DNA of 26,158 nucleotides from assembly GCA_947464215.1 (NCBI GenBank), contig CANHVX010000002.1:1-26158 (forward strand), written 5' to 3'. The notes below the pieces were generated by a model. It saw only the letters and a list, made by a program, of their open reading frames with translations, made no database searches and had not been told where the DNA came from. This document shows, piece by piece, positions 8,410 through 15,577 of the stretch (positions are counted from its first letter, which is position 1; every line of letters begins with the position of its first letter). The DNA is from Pseudomonadaceae bacterium (GTDB taxonomy: Bacteria; Pseudomonadota; Alphaproteobacteria; UBA2136; UBA6156). The translations under genes and the position numbers were made by a program.

Positions 8410-8441
8410 ACATGGCGCGGCAAGTGCTAAAGCTATGTGCT

Positions 8442-8975
8442 TCAGGGTTTAGCCCGTTGATTCACCCCGCTTTGCATCGTGTGCCGCTTTGAGACGCGCC
8501 ACACCATATGCCCCACAAGCCCGATAACGCCGGCCATGGCAGGAATATTCCAGCCCGCCAAGCTTAACCCAAGGAGCTTAAATGTTTCTTTGTCGCAGGG
8601 CACAATGTGGGTGCTGCCGATGGCGGCCAGCAGATTCCCCGCTTCGGACAACGCCGCTTGCCCCGCCGCTGTGCAGCTGGGCGGAAACGGCAACCACTGG
8701 TGCTGGGCCGCAAATTGCCACACGGCAACCCCCAAACCCGCCATAGCGGTGGCCATGATGGCCGCACCCCACAGGCGTGGCCATGTGCCACTAAGCCCCG
8801 CCAAAGCCCATAGGCCAATCGTGGCGTGGGCATAGCGTTGCCAGAGGCACATGGGGCAGGGCTTGGCGCCAAAGACGTGTTCGAGCACATACGCCATGCC
8901 TAAAAAGCCCAGCATGCCTATGGCTAACAGGCTAAAGACAATACGGGGTTCTGAAAGGGTGATGTGTCGTGGCAT
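8442..8975 (-). CDS. dsbB: Disulfide bond formation protein DsbB
   Basis: DsbB is the inner-membrane oxidase that reoxidises DsbA and passes electrons to quinone. From the ATG at 8975 it has 177 residues and four hydrophobic segments. The first periplasmic loop carries the redox pair CPMC in FGAKPCPMCLWQRYAH; the second carries the other pair, Cys in FPPSCTAAG and Cys in HIVPCDKETF. An upstream in-frame ATG at 9008 falls inside a terminator hairpin of the next gene, so 8975 is preferred. Only 32 bp separate it from phoH, suggesting co-transcription. No dsbA is seen in the window. Confidence 0.92.
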   Translation of the reverse strand: MPRHITLSEPRIVFSLLAIGMLGFLGMAYVLEHVFGAKPCPMCLWQRYAHATIGLWALAGLSGTWPRLWGAAIMATAMAGLGVAVWQFAAQHQWLPFPPSCTAAGQAALSEAGNLLAAIGSTHIVPCDKETFKLLGLSLAGWNIPAMAGVIGLVGHMVWRVSKRHTMQSGVNQRAKP

Positions 8976-8991
8976 GGGGGTATTCAGCCAT

Positions 8992-9020
8992 AAAAAAACC
9001 GGCAACACCAGTTGCCGGTT
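8992..9020 (-). terminator. Rho-independent terminator of the 83-aa secreted protein gene
   Basis: A perfect 10-bp stem, AACCGGCAAC and GTTGCCGGTT around a four-base loop (8997-9020), is followed on the minus strand by seven T residues (8998-8992). It lies 15 bp past the small gene's stop and directly ahead of dsbB. Confidence 0.9.
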
Positions 9021-9034
9021 TGGCTGATAGGCGT

Positions 9035-9286
9035 TTATTTACAATTCCCTTTGTTATCAGCTGCAAAACGCGATGATGCGCCGCAGGTTCTTAGGGTGTT
9101 AATGCTGCCGTTGAGGTCGGTAAGATATTTGCTGAGTGTGGCTGAAACGGAAATCGCAACCGCCTGATTCACCTGATTGACGGCCATGTTGCGGTCGGTC
9201 GAGCCGATTGCCTCTTGGGCATGTGGCGCGGCTGTGCAGGCAAGCCCTGCCACGATGATGCCAAAACAATACTTTACGTGTGTCAT
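9035..9286 (-). CDS. Small exported protein, unknown function
   Basis: The gene encodes 83 residues. A classical signal peptide spans about 1-23: MTHVKY, a hydrophobic core (CFGIIVAGLACTAA), and a probable cleavage after APHAQ. The mature part of about 60 residues contains two cysteines (RTCGASS and GNCK), which could form one disulfide in the periplasm; dsbB lies just downstream. A strong GGAGG-type ribosome-binding site precedes the ATG. A Cys in the signal region (GLACTA) resembles a lipobox, but the spacing is less convincing than the AQ-E cleavage site. I do not recognise the family. It has its own terminator and starts about 80 bp after pheT on the same strand. Confidence 0.75.
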   Translation of the reverse strand: MTHVKYCFGIIVAGLACTAAPHAQEAIGSTDRNMAVNQVNQAVAISVSATLSKYLTDLNGSINTLRTCGASSRFAADNKGNCK

Positions 9287-9365
9287 ATTCAGGACCCTCC
9301 ATCTTTATATATCAGGCTATGCTAAAATTCCTGACGGGGGAAGATGTGTTGTGTGTGCAGCCCCC

Positions 9366-11777
9366 TTAACCCCGTAAGGTGACGGATGGTGTTGAGGTAA
9401 GAATTTGAATTAATGGCGCAATTACCTGGTCTATATCGGCCTCGGACAACGTTTTTTCCGTGCTTTGCAACGACAGGGCGATACCCAGCGCATAGTGCCC
9501 CTCGGGCACGCCGGCGCCGCGGTAGACATCGAACACTTCGGCATCCAACACCAGATGTTTAGACACATTCTTGCTGTATTTGCTGATGGAGGCCATCATT
9601 TCAGCCGCAGACATGCCCTCTTTCACCACCAACGATACATCGCGTTTGACCGGCGGGTAGGGGAAAGGTTGCCAGGTTTTTGGCTTGTTTTGCAGCTTCA
9701 GGAGCGGGTCTAGCATGATTTCAAACACCGCCAAGGGCCCGGCACTGGCGGGTATGTTCTGTTGGGCGCGCAGCGCGGGGTGAAGCTCGCCAAAGTGGGC
9801 CAGCACAAACGGGCCCACCTGCAGCGTGCCGCTGCGGCCGGGGTGATAATAGGCCGGTGTTGTGCCGGTTACTGTTCCGCTGCTTACGGGGGCTCCGAGA
9901 GCCTCGAGCACGGACATGGCGGCGGCTTTGGCCGTGAAGACATCGGGGGTTGCTTCGGCCTGCTGCCAGTGGCGCTGGCCCGTGGCCATGATGACCCCGG
10001 CGGCGCTCAGCTGCTCGCCGCTGGCATGATACACCTTACCAACCTCGGCCAATTTGGCCGTTGCTTCGGAATTGGCATGGTTTTTCCCCACGGCCGCCAA
10101 CAGCCCGGGCAGCAGGCTGGGGCGCATGGTTGTCATATCGGTTTGGGCCAGCGGATTGACGAGTGTGAGAGGTTGGCTGGTGTGTGGGTTGAAGGCGGAT
10201 GCTACCTCGGCGCCGATGAAGCTGTAGGTCATCGCCTCGAGGAACCCATGCTGGGCCAGCGCTTTGCGCGCTTTGCGGTCGAGCTCGACCGCGCGGCCAT
10301 CGACCGCAAATTGGCCGGGCATGCTGGTGGGCAGCTGGTGTGGCACCGTTTCGTAGCCCACCACCCGCAGCACTTCCTCGGTGATATCTTCCGGTGTTGC
10401 CATATAGGTGCGCCAAGTGGGGGGCGTAATCAACCATCCTGTCATGATTGGTTTGACCGTAAATCCAAGGCTTTCCAGGATCTGCTGCTGATGGTTATCG
10501 GCCACGCCGATGCCGATGTAACGCGTAAAAAAAGCCGGATGATAGCGGATGGGTTCGGGGGCTGCGGGCCCGGCGCCGGCGGTGGCCATCAGGCCCACTT
10601 TGGTGTGGGGTGTGCCCGCCCATTCCTGCAGGTAGGCGGCGGCCATACGCAAAGCGTGTTGGGCCATGGCGGGGTCGGTTCCGCGTTCGAACCGCTGGCG
10701 GGCATCGGTATGGATGGCGTGCCGTTGCCCGCTGAGGCTGATGGTGGGGCTCTCGAATACAGCCGCTTCCAAAATGATGCGGGTCGTGGTTTCAGAGACC
10801 GCGCTGTGGGCGCCCCCGATGATGCCCGCGAGCCCTTGAGGGCCTGTTTCATCGGCGATGACAAGATCGTGCTCGGTGAGGGTATATGTTATGTCGTTCA
10901 GTGCGTTGATGTTTTCGCCTGTGTGCGCCATGCGGGCGGTGAGAGGGCCTTTGATGTGTGCGGCATCGTAGGCGTGCATGGGCTGGCCCAGCGCCAACAT
11001 GAGGTAGTTGGTGACATCGACCACGGCATTCCGCGGTGTAACCCCCACGGCACGCAGGCGTTGTTGCACCCAGGCCGGGCTTGGTGCGTTGGCGGCCAAG
11101 CCTTCGATTGGCAACAGATTTAGCTGTGGGCATGCCGCGGCTTCCACCTGTGCCACGGCGCTGGGCTGGGCGTTGCTGCTGAAGGTGAGCGCAGGCTGTG
11201 ATGTGAGCGTGCCAAGCCCCAAGGCCGCCAGTTCGCGCGCCAAGCCCAGATGCGAAAAACAATCGCCGCGGTTGGGGGTTAAGCTGACATCGAGCACCGT
11301 TTCGGCGGGGGGCAGCACGCCCGCCTCTTCCAGCAAGGTGCCGGGTTTGGCGGCGGTGGCGATTTCCCAGATGCCGTCGTGCTCATCGCCCACACCCAAC
11401 TCCTTCACCGAACACAACATGCCGTGGCTTTCGGTGCCGCGAATGGTGCTGGTTTTGATGGTGAAATCGCCGGGCAAAACAGCGCCCGGCAAGGCCACCG
11501 CCACCGTGATACCGGCCCGTGCATTGGGCGCCCCGCACACAATCTGGCGGGGGGCATCTTCGCCCGCATCGACCATGCACACGCCCAGTTTTTCCGCATT
11601 CGGGTGCGGCACCCGGCTGAGCACATGGCCCACCACCACCTTGGCCAACGGCGGCCGCGTGCTGTGAATGCCTTCAACCTCGTGGCCCAGCTGAATGAGG
11701 CCGCGCTCGATTTCGGGCGTGCTGATACCGGCGTTGACGGTGATGAAATCGGACAACCAAGACAATGCTATTTTCAT
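9366..11777 (-). CDS. pheT: Phenylalanyl-tRNA synthetase beta subunit
   Basis: This 803-residue protein is full length. It begins MKIALSWLSDFITVNAG, the standard PheT start. In order: EMAP/OB tRNA-binding domain (about 40-150), B3/B4 editing domain (about 210-380, with VVDVTNYLMLALGQPMHAYD), B5 domain (about 410-480), a core that imitates the catalytic fold (about 490-690), and the C-terminal FDX-ACB anticodon domain (about 710-803, from FPYPPVKRDVSLVV). PheT pairs with PheS as an alpha2beta2 enzyme charging tRNA-Phe. There is no Shine-Dalgarno sequence; a 14-bp palindrome sits 5 bases before the ATG. pheS lies upstream but is separated by a lipoprotein gene and its terminator. Confidence 0.97.
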   Translation of the reverse strand: MKIALSWLSDFITVNAGISTPEIERGLIQLGHEVEGIHSTRPPLAKVVVGHVLSRVPHPNAEKLGVCMVDAGEDAPRQIVCGAPNARAGITVAVALPGAVLPGDFTIKTSTIRGTESHGMLCSVKELGVGDEHDGIWEIATAAKPGTLLEEAGVLPPAETVLDVSLTPNRGDCFSHLGLARELAALGLGTLTSQPALTFSSNAQPSAVAQVEAAACPQLNLLPIEGLAANAPSPAWVQQRLRAVGVTPRNAVVDVTNYLMLALGQPMHAYDAAHIKGPLTARMAHTGENINALNDITYTLTEHDLVIADETGPQGLAGIIGGAHSAVSETTTRIILEAAVFESPTISLSGQRHAIHTDARQRFERGTDPAMAQHALRMAAAYLQEWAGTPHTKVGLMATAGAGPAAPEPIRYHPAFFTRYIGIGVADNHQQQILESLGFTVKPIMTGWLITPPTWRTYMATPEDITEEVLRVVGYETVPHQLPTSMPGQFAVDGRAVELDRKARKALAQHGFLEAMTYSFIGAEVASAFNPHTSQPLTLVNPLAQTDMTTMRPSLLPGLLAAVGKNHANSEATAKLAEVGKVYHASGEQLSAAGVIMATGQRHWQQAEATPDVFTAKAAAMSVLEALGAPVSSGTVTGTTPAYYHPGRSGTLQVGPFVLAHFGELHPALRAQQNIPASAGPLAVFEIMLDPLLKLQNKPKTWQPFPYPPVKRDVSLVVKEGMSAAEMMASISKYSKNVSKHLVLDAEVFDVYRGAGVPEGHYALGIALSLQSTEKTLSEADIDQVIAPLIQILTSTPSVTLRG

Positions 11778-11782
11778 GGGCT

Positions 11783-11796
11783 AAACGTTAACGTTT
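11783..11796. promoter_or_regulatory. 14-bp perfect palindrome before pheT
   Basis: AAACGTTAACGTTT is a perfect palindrome whose edge is 5 bases from the pheT ATG, occupying the place where a ribosome-binding site would lie. It may be an operator for a dimeric regulator or a small RNA structure affecting translation. No protein in the window is an obvious ligand. Confidence 0.4.
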
Positions 11797-11849
11797 TTTG
11801 GCGCTTACGGCAACATGCCGCCCCCCTTTTGCCCGAGAAAATGTCTGAT

Positions 11850-11879
11850 AAAAAAGGGGCCCCTTGAGGAGCCCCTTTG
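11850..11879 (-). terminator. Rho-independent terminator of the 52-aa lipoprotein gene
   Basis: AAAGGGGC pairs with GCCCCTTT, and two more pairs follow a single mismatch, around a TTGA loop (853-878 of the 11-kb block). On the minus strand the hairpin ends in six T residues. It lies between the lipoprotein gene and pheT. Confidence 0.88.
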
Positions 11880-11893
11880 ACATACAACGGGAA

Positions 11894-12052
11894 CTATTTG
11901 TTCATCGGGGTGAGATCTTCACCGCAGTTGATGCCCTTGTTCCAGCACTCTTTTTTGTGGGGTTCGAGGGGATCGGGCTGAACGCAGCTGGTGCTGGCCA
12001 TGCAGGCGGTGAGGGTGAGGGCCGCAGCGGCCGCGAGGATCAGTTTGGTCAT
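11894..12052 (-). CDS. Small lipoprotein between pheS and pheT
   Basis: This is a 52-residue frame with a clear lipoprotein signal: MTKLILAAAAALTLTAC, where LTAC is the lipobox and Cys17 would be acylated. The mature peptide of 36 residues has Cys at 23, 36 and 43 in addition to Cys17, with segments CVQPDPLEPHKKECWNKG and NCGEDLTPM. A purine-rich AAGGAA lies about 9 bases before the ATG. It resembles entericidin-size lipoproteins in length but I cannot assign it to a family. It begins 47 bp after pheS and has its own strong terminator, so the insertion splits the usual pheST unit. Processing would need Lgt, LspA and, for triacylation, Lnt. Confidence 0.72.
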   Translation of the reverse strand: MTKLILAAAAALTLTACMASTSCVQPDPLEPHKKECWNKGINCGEDLTPMNK

Positions 12053-12098
12053 GGGGTCGGTTCCTTATTTCTCTTTTGTGTGACGGTGAGGCTGCTGC

Positions 12099-13148
12099 TT
12101 AGGCGGCAGACACGGGCGCTTTGCCATATTGGCGGAGGAAGGCGGCGTGGCTCTCGTAGAACAACCTGAGGTCGGGGACACCATACTTCAGCATGGCCAG
12201 CCGTTCAACCCCCGCCCCAAAGGCAAAGCCGGGGTGTTGCTCGGGGGTGAGGCCCCCCACCGCCAGCACGTTCCGGTGCACCATGCCGCAGCCCAATAAC
12301 TCTATCCAGCCGCTGAATTTGCACACCCGGCAGCCACCGTTGCTGCCCGTGCTGGTTTTGCAAAACGGGCATTGCATGTCGAGCTCGGCACTGGGCTCGG
12401 TAAAGGGGAAATAGTGAGGCCGCAGGCGGGTTTTGAGCTGCTGGCCAAAAAAGAGGCGTAAAAACTCGCTCAGCACCCCCGCCATGTGGGCAAACGTGGT
12501 GCCGGGTTCCACCATCATGCCCTCCACCTGATGGAATTGGGGGGTGTGGGTGAGGTCGTAATCGCGGCGGAAAACCTTGCCGATGCCCATCACACGGAAG
12601 GGAGGCTTGTGGGTTTCTAGCGTGCGCACCTGCACGTTGCTGGTTTGTGTGCGCAGCAGATAGGTTTTGCCATCGGTGTTGAAGGGGTTGAGATAGAACG
12701 TATCTTGGTCTTGGCGGGCGGGATGGTGCGGGGGCAAATTCAGCTTGGTGAAGTTGTAGTCGTCGGTCTCGATTTCCGGCCCATATGCATGCACAAAACC
12801 GAGGGTGCGCAGGGCGGCGGCGATCTCTTCCATGGCTGCGGTGAGGGGGTGAATTTTGCCTTGCTCGTAGCGCGCGGCGGGCAGCGTGACATCGACCTTT
12901 TCGGTGGCTAGGCGGTGCGCCAGCGCAGTCTCTTCCAGTTCGGTTTTGCGGGCCTGAATGGCCTCGGTTATCGCTTGTTTTTCCACATTTAATGCCGCGC
13001 CGCGCGCTTTGCGCTCTTCGGGCGGGAGCTTGCCCAGTTCCTTCAGCTGCTGGGTGAGGCTGCCATTGAGGCCCAAAACCCCGATGCGAATCTCTTCCAG
13101 TGCGGCCAGCGTGGCGGCCTGTTGAATGGTGTGCAAGAGTGTGCTCAT
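12099..13148 (-). CDS. pheS: Phenylalanyl-tRNA synthetase alpha subunit
   Basis: The start at 13148 (MSTLLHTIQQAATLAALEEI) gives 349 residues and is the expected N-terminal coiled-coil beginning; the longer frame upstream runs through the rplT terminator. The class II catalytic core contains HPLTAAMEEIAAALRTLGF, the ETDDYNFTKLNLPPHHPARQ segment, and motif 3 in FGAGVERLAMLKYG, where GMGIER is more common. A Cys-rich insert, CPFCKTSTGSNGGCRVC (four Cys), precedes ELLGCGMVHRNV, and may bind zinc as in some other PheS. The gene follows rplT across a strong terminator, so it probably has its own promoter in the 30-odd bp gap or relies on read-through. Confidence 0.96.
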   Translation of the reverse strand: MSTLLHTIQQAATLAALEEIRIGVLGLNGSLTQQLKELGKLPPEERKARGAALNVEKQAITEAIQARKTELEETALAHRLATEKVDVTLPAARYEQGKIHPLTAAMEEIAAALRTLGFVHAYGPEIETDDYNFTKLNLPPHHPARQDQDTFYLNPFNTDGKTYLLRTQTSNVQVRTLETHKPPFRVMGIGKVFRRDYDLTHTPQFHQVEGMMVEPGTTFAHMAGVLSEFLRLFFGQQLKTRLRPHYFPFTEPSAELDMQCPFCKTSTGSNGGCRVCKFSGWIELLGCGMVHRNVLAVGGLTPEQHPGFAFGAGVERLAMLKYGVPDLRLFYESHAAFLRQYGKAPVSAA

Positions 13149-13177
13149 ACCCTGCGTTATACGTGGAATAGCGGCAT

Positions 13178-13206
13178 AAAAAAAGCCCCCTTGGCGGGGG
13201 CTTTTT
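13178..13206 (-). terminator. Rho-independent terminator after rplT
   Basis: AAAAAGCCCCC and GGGGGCTTTTT form an 11-bp perfect stem around TTGGC (13180-13206). On the minus strand it ends in seven T residues. It lies 13 bp after the rplT stop and about 30 bp before the pheS start. Confidence 0.92.
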
Positions 13207-13218
13207 GGCGACCGCATG

Positions 13219-13572
13219 TTATTGGGCGGCCTTAACCTTGGCCACGATGGCCTTGAAGGCGGTGTTTTCAAACGCAGCCAGGTGGGCCAAAACCTTGCGG
13301 TCGACCTGGATGTTGGCCTTCTTCAGCCCGTGAATGAAGGTGCTGTAGGTCAGCCCTTCAACCCGGACACCGGCGTTGATGCGCTGGATCCAGAGGCTGC
13401 GGAAATCGCGCTTTTTGGCGCGGCGGTCGCGGTATTGGTAGCGCAGCGCTTTCTCAACCTTTTCAATAGCTACACGGAAGCAGCTTTTGGCGCGGCCGCG
13501 GTAGCCCTTGGCCAGGGCGAGGATTTTCTTGTGGCGGCGGCGGTTGCCGGCACCGTAGGCGGAACGGGTCAT
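13219..13572 (-). CDS. rplT: 50S ribosomal protein L20
   Basis: The 117-residue length is standard. The N-terminal basic extension carries RRRHKKILALAKGYRGRAKS, followed by the conserved ALRYQYRDRRAKKRDFRSLWIQRIN and the globular C-terminal part ending KAIVAKVKAAQ. L20 binds 23S rRNA early in large-subunit assembly, and in E. coli it represses its own operon by binding mRNA. It lies 14 bp after rpmI, so the two form one unit. infC, which heads this operon in many bacteria, is not present. Confidence 0.97.
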   Translation of the reverse strand: MTRSAYGAGNRRRHKKILALAKGYRGRAKSCFRVAIEKVEKALRYQYRDRRAKKRDFRSLWIQRINAGVRVEGLTYSTFIHGLKKANIQVDRKVLAHLAAFENTAFKAIVAKVKAAQ

Positions 13573-13586
13573 ATTCGTGGCCCCCC

Positions 13587-13865
13587 TTATTCGGCGGCGG
13601 CCGGTGCGGCCGCGGCTTTGTTAATGAGATTCTTCAGGAATTTGGAACGCTTGCGCTTGGCGCCGAGTGAGGGCACCAGTTTGTTCACCTGTTCGAAGTT
13701 GCTATCGTGCACGTAGGTTGTGCCTTGGCTCGTGCGCGCCTTTTGTCCGCGCTTGGACAAAAAGTGGCCGTGGGCACCCTTGGAACGCACAATTTTACCG
13801 TTCGCCGTTGCCTTGCGGAAGCGTTTGGCCGCAGCTTTACGGGTTTTGAGCTTGAAACCAGCCAT
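13587..13865 (-). CDS. rpmI: 50S ribosomal protein L35 with C-terminal extension
   Basis: The start at 13865 (MAGFKLKTRKAAAKRF) matches the L35 N-terminus and is preceded by AAGGAAAG at good spacing; a longer upstream start is unlikely. The first 67 residues cover the family: KLKTRKAAAKRFRKATANGK, then GHFLSKRGQKAR and NFEQVNKLVPSL. L35 is normally about 64-66 residues. Here the protein is 92 residues, with a tail (68-92) first basic (GAKRKRSKFLKNLINK) and then Ala/Pro-rich (AAAAPAAAE). No stop or frameshift sits at the usual end. It is followed by rplT after 14 bp. Confidence 0.92.
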   Translation of the reverse strand: MAGFKLKTRKAAAKRFRKATANGKIVRSKGAHGHFLSKRGQKARTSQGTTYVHDSNFEQVNKLVPSLGAKRKRSKFLKNLINKAAAAPAAAE

Positions 13866-13952
13866 AGGGTTGGTCTTTCCTTGCTTTCTCACCCCCTCAA
13901 GGCGTATGCGGCATGCATAACTTTTGGGCCCGGGCAGTGATGTGTATGGCAG

Positions 13953-13981
13953 CTTTTAGGCGGAAAGGGGGGAGGTGTCAA
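13953..13981 (-). promoter_or_regulatory. Candidate sigma-70 promoter for rpmI-rplT
   Basis: On the minus strand TTGACA (13981-13976) is followed after 17 bases by TAAAAG (13958-13953). The -35 box is perfect and overlaps the accD stop codon. Transcription would start near 13946, about 80 bases before the rpmI ATG. This fits an operon beginning at rpmI without infC. Confidence 0.5.
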
Positions 13982-14823
13982 GCTTTTGTAAGCACGGATA
14001 GTAGGTTTTTCAGCGTATTGCGCAGTTGGGACCGCGTGACCACGGCATCGACCATGCCATGGTCGCGCAGATATTCGGCCGTTTGGAAGCCCTCGGGCAG
14101 CTGCTGGCCGATGGTTTGCTGGATGACCCGTGGGCCGGCAAAGCCTATCAGCGCCTTGGGTTCGGCCAGATGCACATCGCCCTGCATGGCGAAGCTGGCC
14201 GTTACCCCGCCCGTGGTGGGGTCTGTGAGCAGCACCACATAAGGCAAACCGGCCTGTTTGTGCGCCAAAATAGCGGCCGTGGCGCGGGCCATTTGCATCA
14301 GCGAATGGGTGCTTTCTTGCATGCGGGCCCCACCCGAGGCCGGGATGGCCACCAGCGGCATGTTGTGCGCAGTGGCATACTGCGCGGCGGCGATGATGGC
14401 TTCGCCCACCGCCCGGCTCATGCTGCCGGCCATAAAGGCAAAATCGAGCGCCACAACCACCACAGGAAGCCCTTCTACTGTGCCGTGGGCGGCCACGTAA
14501 GCATCGGGGCGGCCTGTGGTTTCTCGCGCTTCGTGCAGGCGGTCTTTGTACTTCTTCCGGTCGCGGAAATGGAGCGGGTCTTCGGACACATTTGGCACGG
14601 CGATATCGGCGTATTCGCCGTCATCGAACAGATGGGCGAGGCGGTCTTCCAGCGCCCAGCGCAGATGATGGCCGCAATGCGGGCAGCAAAAGAGCTTTTC
14701 GGGCAGTTCGGCGGCGTAGATAAGCTGTGTGCAGCCGGGGCATTTTTCCCAGATATCGGCTTTAATTTCGCGCTTTTTTTCGGTTTTGATGCGTGGGCGG
14801 GCAAGGGCGGTGAAGAAAGACAT
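13978..14823 (-). CDS. accD: Acetyl-CoA carboxylase carboxyltransferase beta subunit
   Basis: AccD forms, with AccA, the carboxyltransferase that makes malonyl-CoA for fatty acid synthesis. The 281-residue protein has the N-terminal four-Cys zinc ribbon (CPGC at about 28-31 and CPHC at about 47-50) and a crotonase-fold domain. Family segments visible are GTVEGLPVVVVALDFAFMAGS, PASGGARMQES, and PTTGGVTASFAM with the oxyanion glycines, then IGFAGPRVIQQTI. Its stop is 112 bp upstream of rpmI on the same strand. A 115-aa hypothetical gene is divergent from it across about 150 bp. In many alphaproteobacteria accD is next to trpA and folC; neither is here. Confidence 0.96.
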   Translation of the reverse strand: MSFFTALARPRIKTEKKREIKADIWEKCPGCTQLIYAAELPEKLFCCPHCGHHLRWALEDRLAHLFDDGEYADIAVPNVSEDPLHFRDRKKYKDRLHEARETTGRPDAYVAAHGTVEGLPVVVVALDFAFMAGSMSRAVGEAIIAAAQYATAHNMPLVAIPASGGARMQESTHSLMQMARATAAILAHKQAGLPYVVLLTDPTTGGVTASFAMQGDVHLAEPKALIGFAGPRVIQQTIGQQLPEGFQTAEYLRDHGMVDAVVTRSQLRNTLKNLLSVLTKA

Positions 14824-14907
14824 TGCGCGCCATGTATGACACAGCTTGGGGACACTTTGAAGCCCCCTCTTTTATGTTATGCTTATCAATATTTTAAATG
14901 AATTACC

Positions 14908-14936
14908 TTGACATTTTGACGGGCGTGGAGTATGGT
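14908..14936 (+). promoter_or_regulatory. Candidate sigma-70 promoter for the 115-aa gene
   Basis: TTGACA (14908-14913) is separated by 17 bases from TATGGT (14931-14936). The gene starts at 14975, leaving an untranslated leader of about 30 bases that ends in an AGGAGGT ribosome-binding site. This is one of the clearer promoter candidates in the window. Confidence 0.55.
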
Positions 14937-14974
14937 TTTTTTACTCGATTGGCGGTCTGGCACAGGAGGTGCCC

Positions 14975-15322
14975 ATGCATGAACCATCGCAGCCGAAGAT
15001 CACGTTTAACCAACTGCAACAACTCTGTTCGGGTGGGGGTTGGGTAGGATATTATTCCGACCAGGGGAAGTTCGGATTTACGATTCAATCGCTTCCCAAT
15101 AATACGATCGTGTATTGGGGGGCGGCGGTGTATGATAACCCGCAGCAGGCCTTAGCCACAGGTGAAGAGGCGATGCGTTCCATCCGGCGGGTGGACGTGC
15201 GTGACATTAAGCGCCGCATGACCGGCCGTGTGGCCAGCTGGCTGATGGCTAGCCCACCCGGGCTGATGTTTGCCAGTGTGAACATCTGGCCCCTGGTGGA
15301 AGATGTGATGACCCGCCGATGA
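14975..15322 (+). CDS. Hypothetical 115-aa protein
   Basis: The ATG at 14975 is chosen over a GTG at 14969 because an excellent AGGAGGT (14964-14970) sits four bases upstream of it. The protein is soluble. It starts with a short polar helix (ITFNQLQQLCSGGGW), has an aromatic beta-like part (WVGYYSDQGKFGFTIQSL, NTIVYWGAAVYD), then a helix with alternating charges (ATGEEAMRSIRRVDVRDIKRRM), and ends with a mildly hydrophobic helix (SPPGLMFASVNIWPLVEDVM). No known catalytic motif is seen and I do not recognise the family. The signals for expression are strong, so it is likely a real gene. It faces away from accD, and a 42-aa frame overlaps its stop. Confidence 0.75.
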   Translation: MHEPSQPKITFNQLQQLCSGGGWVGYYSDQGKFGFTIQSLPNNTIVYWGAAVYDNPQQALATGEEAMRSIRRVDVRDIKRRMTGRVASWLMASPPGLMFASVNIWPLVEDVMTRR

Positions 15323-15447
15323 GAACATATCACCTTCTTCTCCTCCTCCGGCTGCTTTTGCCGTTTTTCTGGCTTTTTGCTCCTTGTGTATGTGGTTTAC
15401 ACAGCGTCGCAAAACCCTGCAAAAACCACCAAAATCTGCTCGGATGA
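15319..15447 (+). CDS. Possible 42-aa hydrophobic peptide
   Basis: An ATG at 15319 overlaps the preceding TGA (ATGA), and the frame runs 42 codons to TGA at 15445-15447. It starts MRTYH, then has a Leu/Phe-rich core (LLLLLRLLLPFFWLF) that looks like a signal or membrane segment, then Cys residues (APCVCG, KPC). Coupling and a terminator-like hairpin 46 bp further on favour a real tail of the operon. However, the codons are mostly CTT/CTC and may simply reflect a pyrimidine-rich noncoding stretch, so the call is weak. Confidence 0.25.
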   Translation: MRTYHLLLLLRLLLPFFWLFAPCVCGLHSVAKPCKNHQNLLG

Positions 15448-15493
15448 GCGAAGATTGGGGCATGCTCTCGATGACTTCTACCCCCACGCGTTG

Positions 15494-15521
15494 AGCCGCC
15501 AGAATTTTTTCTGGCGGCTTT
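15494..15521 (+). terminator. Hairpin terminator before ppa
   Basis: An 11-bp perfect stem, AGCCGCCAGAA and TTCTGGCGGCT around TTTT (15494-15519), is followed by TT and then GCCTTTT. The short T tract makes it an imperfect intrinsic terminator on the plus strand, ending the 14975-15447 unit. A TATGAT at 15537-15542 just beyond it could be the -10 box for ppa. Confidence 0.7.
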
Positions 15522-15577
15522 GCCTTTTGGCCCGGATATGATAGGGACTGCGTGTTCAACCAAATGGAGTTTACCCG

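Noticed and set aside
8406..8418. 13-base sequence CATACATGGCGCG near the phoH start that recurs near accD (14825-14837, other strand)
   Set aside because: A few 13-base matches are expected by chance in 26 kb of biased sequence, and the orientation relative to the two genes differs.
9762..11123. Long plus-strand frame opposite pheT
   Set aside because: The minus strand has a full-length PheT with all domains; the antisense product is low-complexity without motifs.
13149..13271. Longer pheS reading frame starting at 13271
   Set aside because: The extra 41 codons run through the rplT terminator and the end of rplT; the start at 13148 gives the expected PheS N-terminus.
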